64,000 bases of DNA. Origin: Acidobacteriota bacterium (lineage in GTDB: Bacteria > Acidobacteriota > Terriglobia > Terriglobales > Acidobacteriaceae). Shown piece after piece: positions 54,787 to 63,355 of the stretch; the first letter of the stretch is position 1; each line of letters begins with the position of its first letter. The position numbers were made by a program, and so were the translations under genes. Location of the stretch: the NCBI GenBank assembly GCA_013289685.1, contig JABCZL010000013.1, positions 62,001 through 126,000 on the forward strand, written 5' to 3'. Below the pieces are notes generated by a model. It saw only the letters and a program-made list of their open reading frames with translations, had not been told where the DNA came from and did no database searches.

Positions 54787-55320
54787 ATGAGTTCGACGGC
54801 GGACCTGTTTCCTGGTGCAACGGCTGCATCGCGACCTTTAAATGGCTGGATTGGTCAATCTCAGAACGTCGTTCTACCACCCGGAGCGGCGGAGCGCACG
54901 GCCGGAGTCATCGACCCTCCATTGCACCTCAAGGCGCCAGACAGGCCAATGTCAGTGTCAAGGCCCGCGCGGATAGCGATCAAAGCCCGGGGGAAAATTC
55001 TGCTCGTCGAAGCCGAGGACGTGATCGCTGTCGAAGCCAGAGGGAACTATATTCTGTTGCTGCGCACCGCAGGCTCACACCGGCTGCGGGAATCCATTTC
55101 CACAATAGAGGAGAAACTGAGTCCGTACGGGTTTCTGCGAATCCATCGATCGGTATTGGTGAACGCGGCGCTCGTCGAAGAAATCCAGCCCTGGCCCACG
55201 GGCGAGTATGTGCTCCGCATCAAGGGAGGAAGAGAGTACACCGTCACCCGCACATACAAGAAAAATCTGCACCTCCTGGCGCAGTCCTGGATCGGTACGG
55301 ACGGTTTTATCACCGAATAG
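54787..55320 (+). CDS. LytTR DNA-binding protein without receiver domain
   Basis: A 177-residue protein. The start has GGGGGTGA upstream. The first 60 residues are Pro/Ala-rich and probably disordered. Residues about 72-172 form a LytTR domain: ILLVEAEDVIAVEARGNYIL, FLRIHRSVLVNAALVEEI and the closing YTVTRTYKKNL. The receiver domain usual for AlgR/AgrA proteins is missing, so control would come from abundance or another partner. It sits divergent from MocR and upstream of a repeat element. Confidence 0.85.
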   Translation: MSSTADLFPGATAASRPLNGWIGQSQNVVLPPGAAERTAGVIDPPLHLKAPDRPMSVSRPARIAIKARGKILLVEAEDVIAVEARGNYILLLRTAGSHRLRESISTIEEKLSPYGFLRIHRSVLVNAALVEEIQPWPTGEYVLRIKGGREYTVTRTYKKNLHLLAQSWIGTDGFITE

Positions 55321-55750
55321 ATTCACAACGCCATCGCCCTGGCAGTTTGCTGAAAAGCTCGCTTCTGGGTGGCGCAGCGCTTTCAGCGCTCCGATTAAGC
55401 CTTCGTTTCTGTAAGGGCTTTACAGTTTGCTGAAAAACTCGGATTTGTCGGTGCTACCGTGGAAGAGCGGCCCTTTAGGGCCGCGTAAGCCGTTGAAAAT
55501 TAATCTGGGCTTTTAGCCCCTGAGGCAGGCCGAACAGGTTTTCAGCAAACTGCCACGGAGCATCTTCCAGTTGGCGGTCCTGCCCCAGTGCCGGGATCGC
55601 AATGCAGAGCCATCCCGCAAGCACCGACCCGAGTACTCCGAGCCGATGTTTTTCTTGCTTGCGGGACGGCTCCGCACTTTGACCACTGTCCCTAACCACA
55701 CGGTCTGAGCGGTTCAAAAACCAATCCTTCGTTCTTGCCCTAGGCAAAGA
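55321..55750. other. Intergenic region between LytTR and the second Oar receptor
   Basis: A 430-bp convergent gap dominated by the inverted-repeat-bounded element at 55341-55554. From 55555 to 55750 nothing firm is seen except a minus-strand frame (55475-55747) with a signal-like stretch, rejected because its end is repeat sequence. No T-tract terminator is obvious for the receptor. Confidence 0.5.
55341..55554. repeat. Inverted-repeat-bounded intergenic element, REP/MITE-like
   Basis: A 16-bp inverted repeat bounds the element: GGCAGTTTGCTGAAAA (55341-55356) and TTTTCAGCAAACTGCC (55539-55554). The core CAGTTTGCTGAAAA occurs again in direct orientation at 55423-55436. Inside are compact hairpins: AGCGCT-TTC-AGCGCT, GCGGCCCT-TT-AGGGCCGC and GGGC-TTTTA-GCCC. 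No protein is encoded. This composition suggests a non-autonomous or structured extragenic repeat, possibly multi-copy in the genome. Confidence 0.65.
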
Positions 55751-58700
55751 CTAGAAATTGAACTTCAACGTCAGCTGGACTAACCGCGGCGAAGCATCTC
55801 CACCCAGGAACGATCCCAGGATGCTGGTCGGAGTGTTCACCGTGTCCAATACGTGGCCGAAGTTTCCGCTGTTGATGTCGTTCACCGGACCTTCGAAGTT
55901 CGGGTGGTTGAACAGGTTGAAGAACTGCGCCCCAATCCCGAGCTTCGCTGTCTCCGAGAACGGAATTTTGGTGTACTTCATGATCGTCATATCCGTGTCG
56001 AAGTAATGCGGTCCAAAGAACTGGTTCCGGCGCTGGAGCATCGTTGCCGAGATCAACTGCGCCTGACCGGTACCGACAGGCTGATGGGTAGTGGGGTCGA
56101 GGATGGTCTTACCATTCGCGATATCGGGAAACAGTGAGCTCGACAGGCAAGGCCCCGACGATACACTGCTCGGACTGTTGCAGGCCGGGTGTGACGAAGG
56201 TCCACCGTAGTTCGCATAAGCCGCAGATCCGTAGCCGTAACCACTCAACCCGCCGGACGCACCGGTGTCGACCACGGTGTACGGTAAGCCCGACCGCGCA
56301 AAGAGCGTCCCAGAAAGCTGCCAGCCCTTCAAGAACGGCGTCGGACCCTTGGGTAGTTCGTACACGTAATTCATACTCACATAGTGCCGCGTATCGTAGT
56401 CGGCGTTCCCGTAATTGTACTGGTGGATATTGTTGTCGTTGATCGGGTTGAGCAAACTGCCAACTCGGCCGACACCGCTATTGTTGGCAATGAACTGGTT
56501 AAAACCTCCGTTTGATATTTCATCCAGCGCGTGGCTCCAGGTGTAGTTGGCCTGCAACTGGAGTCCGTGGCCGAATCGATGCTGCGCCGTGAAGGTCAGG
56601 CCATTGTAATTTGACACGGCCGCGGTTTCGATTTGGTTTACTGTTCCGAAACGCTGGTCAGGCTGCGTTGCCGGTAGGTTTAGAAATCCATTCGGGCAAT
56701 ACGAGATACCCGGTCCGGGGTAGCCGGTCGGGCAGAAGGCATTCACGTTGTTGAAAAATGCGGTCTCGTGGTAGCCGTGGTTGCCCACATAGTTGATGGT
56801 AATTGAGGTGTTGTTGCCGATGGCATGCTGGGCCTCGAAGTTCCACTCCCAGTACTCCGGCGCCTTGATCGCCGTAACATTGTTAAATCCCGGAGGAGCG
56901 AAGACTCCACCCGCCGCGTTTGCGGCGGCCTGAATCTCCGCCAGAGTTTCCCCAGCGCTGAAGCCTTGGCTCAGCGCGGTGTTCGAGATGGATGCGGTGC
57001 TGAATATGTTGCCGCCGTTCGCCACCTGCTGGGGTGAGAGGTTATTGAAAATGTTGAACGGAAACGCGTTCAGCACAGGGGTGTTACTCGACAGACTGTC
57101 CGCAACCTGCCCAGGGAATGTATCCATGAACAGTCCAATACCGCCGCGGAGTACCGTATTCTTTAGCACCCCTGGCGACCAGCTGAATCCAAATCGAGGC
57201 TGCCACGCAATGGTGGTGAAAGAAGGAATCGCCTGGCCGATCCCCGTCTGGATCGTCTGATTGTATGGAATGGTCGCATCGTGGCTGATGCTGCCAAACG
57301 TCCCCGACAACCTTGCGAAGCAATTCGTCGCACAAGTCGGAATCGAATTGTGGTCCCCGCGCAAGGCTAGGGTGAGCTTCAGGTTACTCTTGACCTTCCA
57401 CTCGTCCTGTACATACCAACCCAGTTGGTACAGCTTGATGTTTTGTTCCGGAGCGGTGGCGAAATTCTGGTCCAAAAGCGACTGACCGCCATAGAACATG
57501 TTGATGCTGAGCGGAAGTGCAAGGCCGCTGGTAAACGGGCCGTAGTCATGGTCGCTCACCAGATTGCGGTGGAAGTACAAACCCAGCTTGAGCGTGTGCT
57601 GGCTGCCCAGGCTATAGGAGTAGTCGTCCACAATCTGGTAGCCGGTCACATTGCGGCCCTGCGGCCAGTTGAAATCTATGCCGCCCAGCCCCGTGAAGCT
57701 TCCATCGTTGACAATCACCGTGGTGGGGAATGTGTTGAGCGAGCTGGCAAGATTGGCGGTCGTAAAAATCGCGCTGTAGTACTGGTCCGAGAAAACCAGG
57801 TTATTGGCAGCCCTCGTGCCAAAAGCGCGGTTCCAACTCACTTGCCCTTGATATTCAGGCTGCGTGCTGACCGCGTTGAAGGCTGAGTTGATCTGATCGG
57901 TGAAAGTTGCCTGAACGCCCTTGTCTTCCTGCAGGCGCACGAACACCTTGTCGTTGTTGGTAATGTTGAAGTCAAACCTGCCGGAAGTAAGGTACTCGTG
58001 GGTGAAGTTCGGCGCCGTGCCGCGGTAGGAGTCGGCGCAAGACAGCCCGTCACCACCGAATGCGGTTCCCACCGGCAACAGCGTTCCGGTCGTATCGGTG
58101 AATGTGTTTCCGACGCACCCGGTGGTATCCGTGGCGTTGGGAACTCCTTTCACCGCCCGGGAGACGCCAATGGCGCCGTTGTATAGACTAAACATCTTCT
58201 GGTAGAACGGCACCGATTGGCTGAGGCCCGTGCCGTTGAGGTTGTCAAGAATCGCGCTCTGGAACTGCGGATCTGGAACCTGTACCTGTGAGCTGGTCGG
58301 CAAGATCACGCGCAGCCCTTCGTAGTTCCAGAAGAAGAACGCCCTGTCTTTCTTGATCGGTCCGCCAAACGATGCCGCGTACTGGTTGGCATTTACGAAT
58401 GGACGGGGCGCGTTGTTTCCCACGTTGAAGAAGTTGTTGGCATTCATCGCCCGTCCATCCCACCAGTAGTTGGCGTTGCCGTGCCAGTTATTAGACCCGG
58501 ACTTGGTGATGTAGTTTACGTTCGCGCCCGCGAAGCCTCCATACTGGCCCGAGTATCCATTGGTCACTACTGTCGCTTCCTGCACCTCGTTGTTACCCAG
58601 CAGCAGGTTGGTCGCCCCCGAATTGTTTACGTTCAGGAACGGGTCGTTGTCATACATGCCGTTCAACGTAAACAAATTGGAGGTCGCCGACACGCCAAAG

Positions 58701-59236
58701 CTGGAGAAGTTGCCAAATCCCATGCCCGTGTTCATCACCGATCCCGCAGCCGTCTGCGCCACGAAGCTCAGGTCGTTGCCTGGGTTCGGCACTTCCGAAA
58801 TCGCGCGCGCGTTAAACGTCGTCGACACCTCCGACGTCTCCGTCTGCAGAAGAGGAGATTCCCCCGAGACCTCCACCGTCGTACCCTGGGCCCCGACTTC
58901 CAGTCTCGTATTGACGATAGCGGTCGCACCCACGCTTACCGTTGTAGTCGCAGTTAACGTCTTAAACCCGGCTGCGGAAATTGTGACCGCATACGTTCCC
59001 GGTTCCAGTAAGGGAAACCGGTAGAAGCCCTGCGAGTTCGTCTTGGTCGTATTGGTGAAGCCCTTCTCGACGCTCTTCAGGTTGATGGTGATGTCCGGCA
59101 GAACTGCGCCGCTGGGATCGCTGATCGTTCCGCTGATCGCGCCGTTCGTCGTGCTTTGCGCCGGCATCATGGCCGGCAGCACAAGAGCTGACACAGTTAT
59201 CACAACAAGGAGTCTGCTGAATGTTGTCAATCGCAT
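55751..59236 (-). CDS. Oar-like TonB-dependent receptor with carboxypeptidase-regulatory domain
   Basis: About 1161 residues from the ATG at 59236, preceded by GGAG and beginning a clean signal peptide (MRLTTFSRLLVVITVSALVL); longer starts add a non-signal tail. A CarboxypepD_reg fold (ISGTISDPSGAVLPDITINL, about 32-120) is followed by the plug (about 130-280; NNEVQEATVVTNGYSGQYGG) and a Tyr/Asn-rich barrel ending in LVQLTLKFNF with a terminal Phe. It is only distantly similar to the receptor at 22863, so it is a separate paralogue and probably has a different substrate. No adjacent regulator is evident; the MocR and LytTR genes lie beyond the repeat element. Confidence 0.9.
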   Translation of the reverse strand: MRLTTFSRLLVVITVSALVLPAMMPAQSTTNGAISGTISDPSGAVLPDITINLKSVEKGFTNTTKTNSQGFYRFPLLEPGTYAVTISAAGFKTLTATTTVSVGATAIVNTRLEVGAQGTTVEVSGESPLLQTETSEVSTTFNARAISEVPNPGNDLSFVAQTAAGSVMNTGMGFGNFSSFGVSATSNLFTLNGMYDNDPFLNVNNSGATNLLLGNNEVQEATVVTNGYSGQYGGFAGANVNYITKSGSNNWHGNANYWWDGRAMNANNFFNVGNNAPRPFVNANQYAASFGGPIKKDRAFFFWNYEGLRVILPTSSQVQVPDPQFQSAILDNLNGTGLSQSVPFYQKMFSLYNGAIGVSRAVKGVPNATDTTGCVGNTFTDTTGTLLPVGTAFGGDGLSCADSYRGTAPNFTHEYLTSGRFDFNITNNDKVFVRLQEDKGVQATFTDQINSAFNAVSTQPEYQGQVSWNRAFGTRAANNLVFSDQYYSAIFTTANLASSLNTFPTTVIVNDGSFTGLGGIDFNWPQGRNVTGYQIVDDYSYSLGSQHTLKLGLYFHRNLVSDHDYGPFTSGLALPLSINMFYGGQSLLDQNFATAPEQNIKLYQLGWYVQDEWKVKSNLKLTLALRGDHNSIPTCATNCFARLSGTFGSISHDATIPYNQTIQTGIGQAIPSFTTIAWQPRFGFSWSPGVLKNTVLRGGIGLFMDTFPGQVADSLSSNTPVLNAFPFNIFNNLSPQQVANGGNIFSTASISNTALSQGFSAGETLAEIQAAANAAGGVFAPPGFNNVTAIKAPEYWEWNFEAQHAIGNNTSITINYVGNHGYHETAFFNNVNAFCPTGYPGPGISYCPNGFLNLPATQPDQRFGTVNQIETAAVSNYNGLTFTAQHRFGHGLQLQANYTWSHALDEISNGGFNQFIANNSGVGRVGSLLNPINDNNIHQYNYGNADYDTRHYVSMNYVYELPKGPTPFLKGWQLSGTLFARSGLPYTVVDTGASGGLSGYGYGSAAYANYGGPSSHPACNSPSSVSSGPCLSSSLFPDIANGKTILDPTTHQPVGTGQAQLISATMLQRRNQFFGPHYFDTDMTIMKYTKIPFSETAKLGIGAQFFNLFNHPNFEGPVNDINSGNFGHVLDTVNTPTSILGSFLGGDASPRLVQLTLKFNF

Positions 59237-59703
59237 GGTTGTTTTCTCCGCATACTGACATTGCGTTGTGCAGTCGAATCGCCACCCATATCGACTTCTC
59301 CGATCTAAGTGACGGCAAGACAAAGGGACAATGCGGACATACAAAACTCAACGTCGGATTGACGTGGTCAACAATTTGTTTTTGGAAATAGTTGCACTGC
59401 GATGTTGGTGGAACACCCGCGGCTTCTACCAGAAAATGAATTTAATGAGAGTGATCTATGAAAGGACAGAGTGAAGTAGCTGAAGATGACGAGGCATTGC
59501 CAAGCGCGGAGTTCGCCGCGAAGCATCGAAAAAGTAGTGTGGGTCGGGCCCTCGCAGTGCTGGGGCAGAGCCGGCCTCACCGCCGTCGCTAACAAAAGAG
59601 ACCGGCGAGAGCAACCTTCGCCTTTGATGGAGTATCCAACCTCTCTAGTGAATCTAATGTGCGTGTCCTGTGCTCCGATTTCGCCGCGCCGGAGAGATTC
59701 AGG
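59237..59703. other. Intergenic region between the second Oar receptor and the OmpA-like gene
   Basis: A 467-bp gap. It should contain the receptor promoter (minus strand). One small plus-strand frame at 59458-59592 is listed separately. No strong hairpin or repeat is apparent elsewhere. Confidence 0.4.
59458..59592 (+). CDS. Possible 44-aa basic small protein
   Basis: An ATG at 59458 with a modest GAGAG upstream opens a 44-codon frame. The product has an acidic start (SEVAEDDEALPSAEFAAK) and a basic tail ending RPHRRR. The strong charge asymmetry and its isolated position leave it uncertain. It could be a small regulator, a decayed gene end or chance. Confidence 0.3.
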   Translation: MKGQSEVAEDDEALPSAEFAAKHRKSSVGRALAVLGQSRPHRRR

Positions 59704-60630
59704 TTATTGCTTCACCAATTCGACACGCCGATTCTTGGCGCGGCCGTCTTCGTTGTCGTTGGAGGCTACCGGGGCGGTCGGCCCGTCTCCCTGCGCGCTG
59801 AGGCGCGCCGCGGCAACGCCGTATTTCGTCCCAAGCACCGCCACCACCGCATCCCCGCGTCGCTTGGAGAGATCCATGTTGCTGGCCAGCATCCCCACGT
59901 TGTCAGTGTGCCCGACGACGTAGAGCTTCAGTTTCGCATCCTGCTGCAGGAGCTTTGCGATTTCCTTGAGCGTGGAGTCCGACTCCGGCTTCACATCGGC
60001 TTTCCCGGTGTCGAAGTAGATACCGTAGATCGACGCGTGGCCGGTTCGAGTAATGTCGCTAGCGAGCGACGCCGCGTTTACGGTCACCAATCCCGACTCC
60101 ATCGGCTTCACTTCGACAACGGCAAGAAATGTTTTGACGTCAAAGCTGCTGTCATACTCCCAGAGCGCAACGTAAACATCGCCCGCCGCGCGGGTCAACT
60201 TGGCAGCGAGATAGCGAGTGTCAACGGAGTAGTTCCCGAACGCATCATCCAGTGGATAGTAGCCACGGGGCGGCTGGTCGCCGCAGGTTTTGGCGCAAGT
60301 GAACATCTCTTGAAAACCAGCGTTCTTCAGCGCCGATTCGTAGTTGCGAAAGATCTCGAGCGCGCTGCGGCCTTCCGGAGCAACGTAGTAAATCGCGGTG
60401 ACCTTGCCGTCCAGGTGCTGAGTCTTTTCATACTTTCCGTCGGCGACTCCGCTCAGAGGAAGTTCATATTCGTCGAACGCTTTTTGGGAATATCGGTTGA
60501 TCACCGAACCGGGATAGCGAGTAATCAGCGGGTGATCCTTGCTGCCCTCGGCGTCTTGCGCCGTAACCAACCCGGCGCCGAATAGCACCAGCGATCCAAC
60601 CAGCACCATTTTCAAGCCAGCTCTTTTCAT
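59704..60630 (-). CDS. Exported OmpA-family protein
   Basis: 308 residues from the ATG at 60630, preceded by GGGAG. A signal peptide (about 1-24, ending GLVTAQ) precedes an alpha/beta N-terminal domain resembling DUF4892-type proteins (EYELPLSGVADGKYEKTQHL, IYYVAPEGRSALEIFRNYE). The C-terminal OmpA domain (about 190-305) has YGIYFDTGKADVKPES, the peptidoglycan-binding VVGHTDNVGM and RAKNRRVELV. It likely anchors to peptidoglycan from the periplasmic side. It ends the minus-strand envelope cluster, 36 bp after the lipoprotein gene. Confidence 0.88.
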   Translation of the reverse strand: MKRAGLKMVLVGSLVLFGAGLVTAQDAEGSKDHPLITRYPGSVINRYSQKAFDEYELPLSGVADGKYEKTQHLDGKVTAIYYVAPEGRSALEIFRNYESALKNAGFQEMFTCAKTCGDQPPRGYYPLDDAFGNYSVDTRYLAAKLTRAAGDVYVALWEYDSSFDVKTFLAVVEVKPMESGLVTVNAASLASDITRTGHASIYGIYFDTGKADVKPESDSTLKEIAKLLQQDAKLKLYVVGHTDNVGMLASNMDLSKRRGDAVVAVLGTKYGVAAARLSAQGDGPTAPVASNDNEDGRAKNRRVELVKQ

Positions 60631-60666
60631 TCGGATTCTCCCTTTCGCCATTTCGGACTCCCGCCG

Positions 60667-61278
60667 TCACTGCCCGTTCTTATATTTCTTTTCCGCGGCA
60701 TCGATCTGCTCTTCGTATTTCTTGATTAATTCCATGTCTGCGCCATTGACCCCGGAGTTTTTCTTGTTCATGTCGTCGAGGCCTTTCTGTGCCGTGGTGA
60801 TCTGGTCTTCATAGACCTTTCGCATCTCCGGGGCCAGGTCCGGTTTCTTCAGCTCGGCCTGCGCGCCACTGATCATGTCTTCGAATGTCTTCGCGCCCCA
60901 AATCTGCATCTCGCCCACCGTAATCCTGCCCCACACGCTGGTGTAGTCCTGATAATCCTGAAAGCCGTACTTGCGGGCGAAGGAATTGAATTCCTCGATG
61001 CGAGCTCCCAACAAAGCCGGGTTTTGCGCCTCGCCGCCTTGCTTGAACATGAGCTCCAGCGGGTTGTGCTCCTCTTTCATGGAGGCGAGGAACTGCAGCA
61101 TCTTTTCGTCGGTGAGATAGGGCTTGCTGTAGTCGTTGGCGGGGTCCTGCGATGCATGCGCTACCGGCGACGAGAACATGCTCGTGGACGTAGCTGGCTT
61201 GCTGCTCTGACATGACATCGCCAAACATGACCCGATTATCAATCCAGTGATTTTCACAACCAGCATTTGTAGCTTCAT
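60667..61278 (-). CDS. Predicted lipoprotein of unknown function
   Basis: 203 residues. A hydrophobic signal ends in the lipobox LAMSC near residue 23, so it is probably a lipid-anchored envelope protein. The mature part is helical and charged: ARIEEFNSFARKYGFQDYQD, WGAKTFEDMISGAQAELKK and a C-terminal Lys/Glu-rich helix. No family is recognised. It lies 58 bp after the DUF4412 gene and 36 bp before the OmpA-like gene and is likely co-transcribed with both. Confidence 0.75.
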   Translation of the reverse strand: MKLQMLVVKITGLIIGSCLAMSCQSSKPATSTSMFSSPVAHASQDPANDYSKPYLTDEKMLQFLASMKEEHNPLELMFKQGGEAQNPALLGARIEEFNSFARKYGFQDYQDYTSVWGRITVGEMQIWGAKTFEDMISGAQAELKKPDLAPEMRKVYEDQITTAQKGLDDMNKKNSGVNGADMELIKKYEEQIDAAEKKYKNGQ

Positions 61279-61336
61279 ATTCCTCTCCCTCCTCGTTGCG
61301 CTCTGAGCGCTTGCGTGAGGTGCCGGGCCAGCGCCG

Positions 61337-61951
61337 TCACCGATTCCCGAACAAACCGCCCAGGTCCAGCTTCTTGTAACCCGCAGGAACCTCGAACAGC
61401 GACGGGTCCTGTGGACCTAATTTCACGTTCTGATACTCCTTGGACCAGCTTCCTTTCTCGTCGGCCTGCTTGACCGGAAATCCGTCCAACTCCTTGGCAT
61501 CCCACTCCAGGCTCTTGTAGACGTGGCCGTCATAGGTGGTCTCCACGTGGTACTTGTCGCAGTGGTAGGCGCCGACTTGCTCGCTGCCGAGCGGGTCGCG
61601 TTGCACTTTTGCTCCTTCCATGCTGGATGCCATTTCGGCGCCGGCCGCGCCAATGCCCCCCATATCCATATATGTTTTCTGCTCAGGATTCAGCACCCAC
61701 ACCGCCTTCCGGTCCAGGTGCATGATGGTGATGCTCTGCTTGCCTTTTTCTTCCTTCTCGATGCGGACCGCCTTTTCGCTGGAATACACCTTGCTGGTCG
61801 TGGTCCGTTTACCCATGACCTGGACCTGATCAGCGGAAAACGAAGGGTTATGCACCTGCGCATGAACACACGTGCAAGCGAAAATCAGAACTGCGACAGC
61901 AGCGTTGCGGGCCGTGCTGAATCGTTCGAGTGTGAATAGTTTGTTGTTCAT
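61337..61951 (-). CDS. Exported DUF4412 protein
   Basis: 204 residues from the ATG at 61951, which has AAGGAG upstream; an upstream start would add 24 poorly conserved residues. A signal peptide (about 12-32, ending CVHAQ) precedes a LolA/LppX-like beta fold of the DUF4412 type: YSSEKAVRIEKEEKGKQSIT, HLDRKAVWVLNPEQKTYMDM and YHCDKYHVETTYDGHVY. The Cys in the HCDKY motif is typical of the family. Function is unknown. It probably belongs to an envelope operon with the lipoprotein and OmpA-like genes. Confidence 0.8.
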   Translation of the reverse strand: MNNKLFTLERFSTARNAAVAVLIFACTCVHAQVHNPSFSADQVQVMGKRTTTSKVYSSEKAVRIEKEEKGKQSITIMHLDRKAVWVLNPEQKTYMDMGGIGAAGAEMASSMEGAKVQRDPLGSEQVGAYHCDKYHVETTYDGHVYKSLEWDAKELDGFPVKQADEKGSWSKEYQNVKLGPQDPSLFEVPAGYKKLDLGGLFGNR

Positions 61952-62066
61952 CGTTGGCTCCTTATTGAAGTGGCAAATTTCTGTGAAACCCGGGACGCGG
62001 CAAGCCCCCCAGCATTGCCGCATCCCGACGTACGTGCCTACAGCGCACCTTGGAGAAGCGAAGTTG

Positions 62067-62561
62067 TCATGGCGGTCCCTGCGCCTGCCGCTCCGCCAGG
62101 TCCCCGATCACTGGCAGCTTGAAGCGCTCATTGCTGTAGGCCTTGAACATGAGCAACAGGAATAGAAGGAAGAACGCCAACGACACCAGCGCCGAAATCA
62201 TGCTGATCAGGCTCCACAGAGACCACGGCATGATCGACAGCATCACGCCGAAGCCGAGCCGCACGACAATTGCTGCCACGCTGAGAAAAATCGACTGAAA
62301 GGCATGGAAGCGCACGAAGGGGTCGCGCTTGTAGGGTTCGGCAACCAGAAAAAAGATGCCGCTCAGGAACCCAAGGATGTAACTTAGCAATCCCGCGATG
62401 TTCGACGCCATCGTGGTCGTCGCGGAGGTTGGCGCATTCGGAACCACCGCCGCTCCCGAAGCAGTCGGGTTGCCCAAAATCCCGGTGCCTGCCGCCTGCC
62501 CACAGTTTTGGCAAAAGCCGCTGTTATCAGTCAGTTGCGTCCCACAACGCGTACAGTGCAT
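62067..62561 (-). CDS. Zinc-ribbon membrane protein (DUF4870-like)
   Basis: 164 residues. An N-terminal zinc ribbon (CTRCGTQLTDNSGFCQNCG, residues 3-21) is followed by a Gly/Ala linker and three hydrophobic segments (about 55-72, 85-105, 115-138). The last two-thirds match DUF4870-type membrane proteins (DPFVRFHAFQSIFLSVAAI). AGGAGAAAACCT lies before the ATG. It heads the minus-strand cluster, 115 bp upstream of the DUF4412 gene. Its role is unknown. Confidence 0.8.
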   Translation of the reverse strand: MHCTRCGTQLTDNSGFCQNCGQAAGTGILGNPTASGAAVVPNAPTSATTTMASNIAGLLSYILGFLSGIFFLVAEPYKRDPFVRFHAFQSIFLSVAAIVVRLGFGVMLSIMPWSLWSLISMISALVSLAFFLLFLLLMFKAYSNERFKLPVIGDLAERQAQGPP

Positions 62562-62767
62562 AGGTTTTCTCCTTCTGGCATTAATCCCTACTTGCTGCCC
62601 ACGAAACCCTTCTGTTTGCAGTAGCGCGAAACGCCCGCGAAAAAGGTAACGGAGCAGAACAATTTACGGCTCCCCGATCCGCGGAGGGGCCGCACGCATG
62701 GCAAGCACCGGAGGAAATGTGATAACCTCCGCCCCACTAGGGTCCCTCCCACCCCTGTGAGGATCGA

Positions 62768-63355
62768 ATGTCGACCCCTTCTGCCCATGAAGTGACGCAG
62801 TTGCTGCGTGCCTGGAGCAGCGGGGATCAGCAGGCCCTGGAGAAACTCACACCGCTCGTCTACGAAGAACTGCACCGCCGAGCCCGGTATTATGTCGCGC
62901 TGGAAAACCCCGGCCACATCATTCAAACCACGGCCCTTATCAATGAGGTTTATTTGCGGCTGGTGGATTTTCGCGGCGTGACCTGGCAGGACCGGGCGCA
63001 TTTCCTGGCCGTTTGCGCTCGGATGATGCGCCGCATTCTTACCGACTTTGCCCGCTCGCGGCACTACCAGAAACGCGGTGGCGCCGCCCAACAAGTCACC
63101 TTCGACGAGCAACTCGTCGTGGCAAGCGAGCCCTCCGCCGACCTGGTCGCCCTCGACGACGCCCTGACCGGTTTGGCGAGCGTCGATCAGCGAAAGTGTC
63201 AAGTCGTGGAACTTCGCTTCTTCGGTGGACTGAGCGTCCAGGAAACCGCCGAAGTGCTGAAGGTTTCCGAAGAGACCGTCAAACGCGACTGGCGCCTGGC
63301 GAAGCTGTGGTTGTTGCGAGAGATGTCCGGTGGTGAAGAACGCAATGCAACCTGA
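62768..63355 (+). CDS. ECF RNA polymerase sigma factor (TIGR02999-like)
   Basis: A 195-residue ECF-type sigma factor of the subgroup common in Acidobacteriota and Planctomycetota. Region 2 (about 5-85) reads EVTQLLRAWSSGDQQALEKL, HIIQTTALINEVYLRL, ARMMRRILTDFARSRHYQKR. Region 4 (about 130-185) reads QVVELRFFGGLSVQETAEVL and TVKRDWRLAKLWLL. GAGGATCGA precedes the ATG. The stop overlaps the start of a Ser/Thr kinase by 11 bp, the usual pairing of this subgroup, which suggests activity set by phosphorylation instead of an anti-sigma factor. Confidence 0.92.
   Translation: MSTPSAHEVTQLLRAWSSGDQQALEKLTPLVYEELHRRARYYVALENPGHIIQTTALINEVYLRLVDFRGVTWQDRAHFLAVCARMMRRILTDFARSRHYQKRGGAAQQVTFDEQLVVASEPSADLVALDDALTGLASVDQRKCQVVELRFFGGLSVQETAEVLKVSEETVKRDWRLAKLWLLREMSGGEERNAT

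Noticed and set aside
54663..55433. 256-codon plus-strand frame overlapping the LytTR gene
   Set aside because: It is in another frame from the clear LytTR domain and has a random-looking Arg/Ser-rich composition.
55475..55747. 90-codon minus-strand frame after the second Oar receptor
   Set aside because: A signal-like stretch is present, but the C-terminal third is encoded by the inverted-repeat element and no ribosome-binding site is seen.
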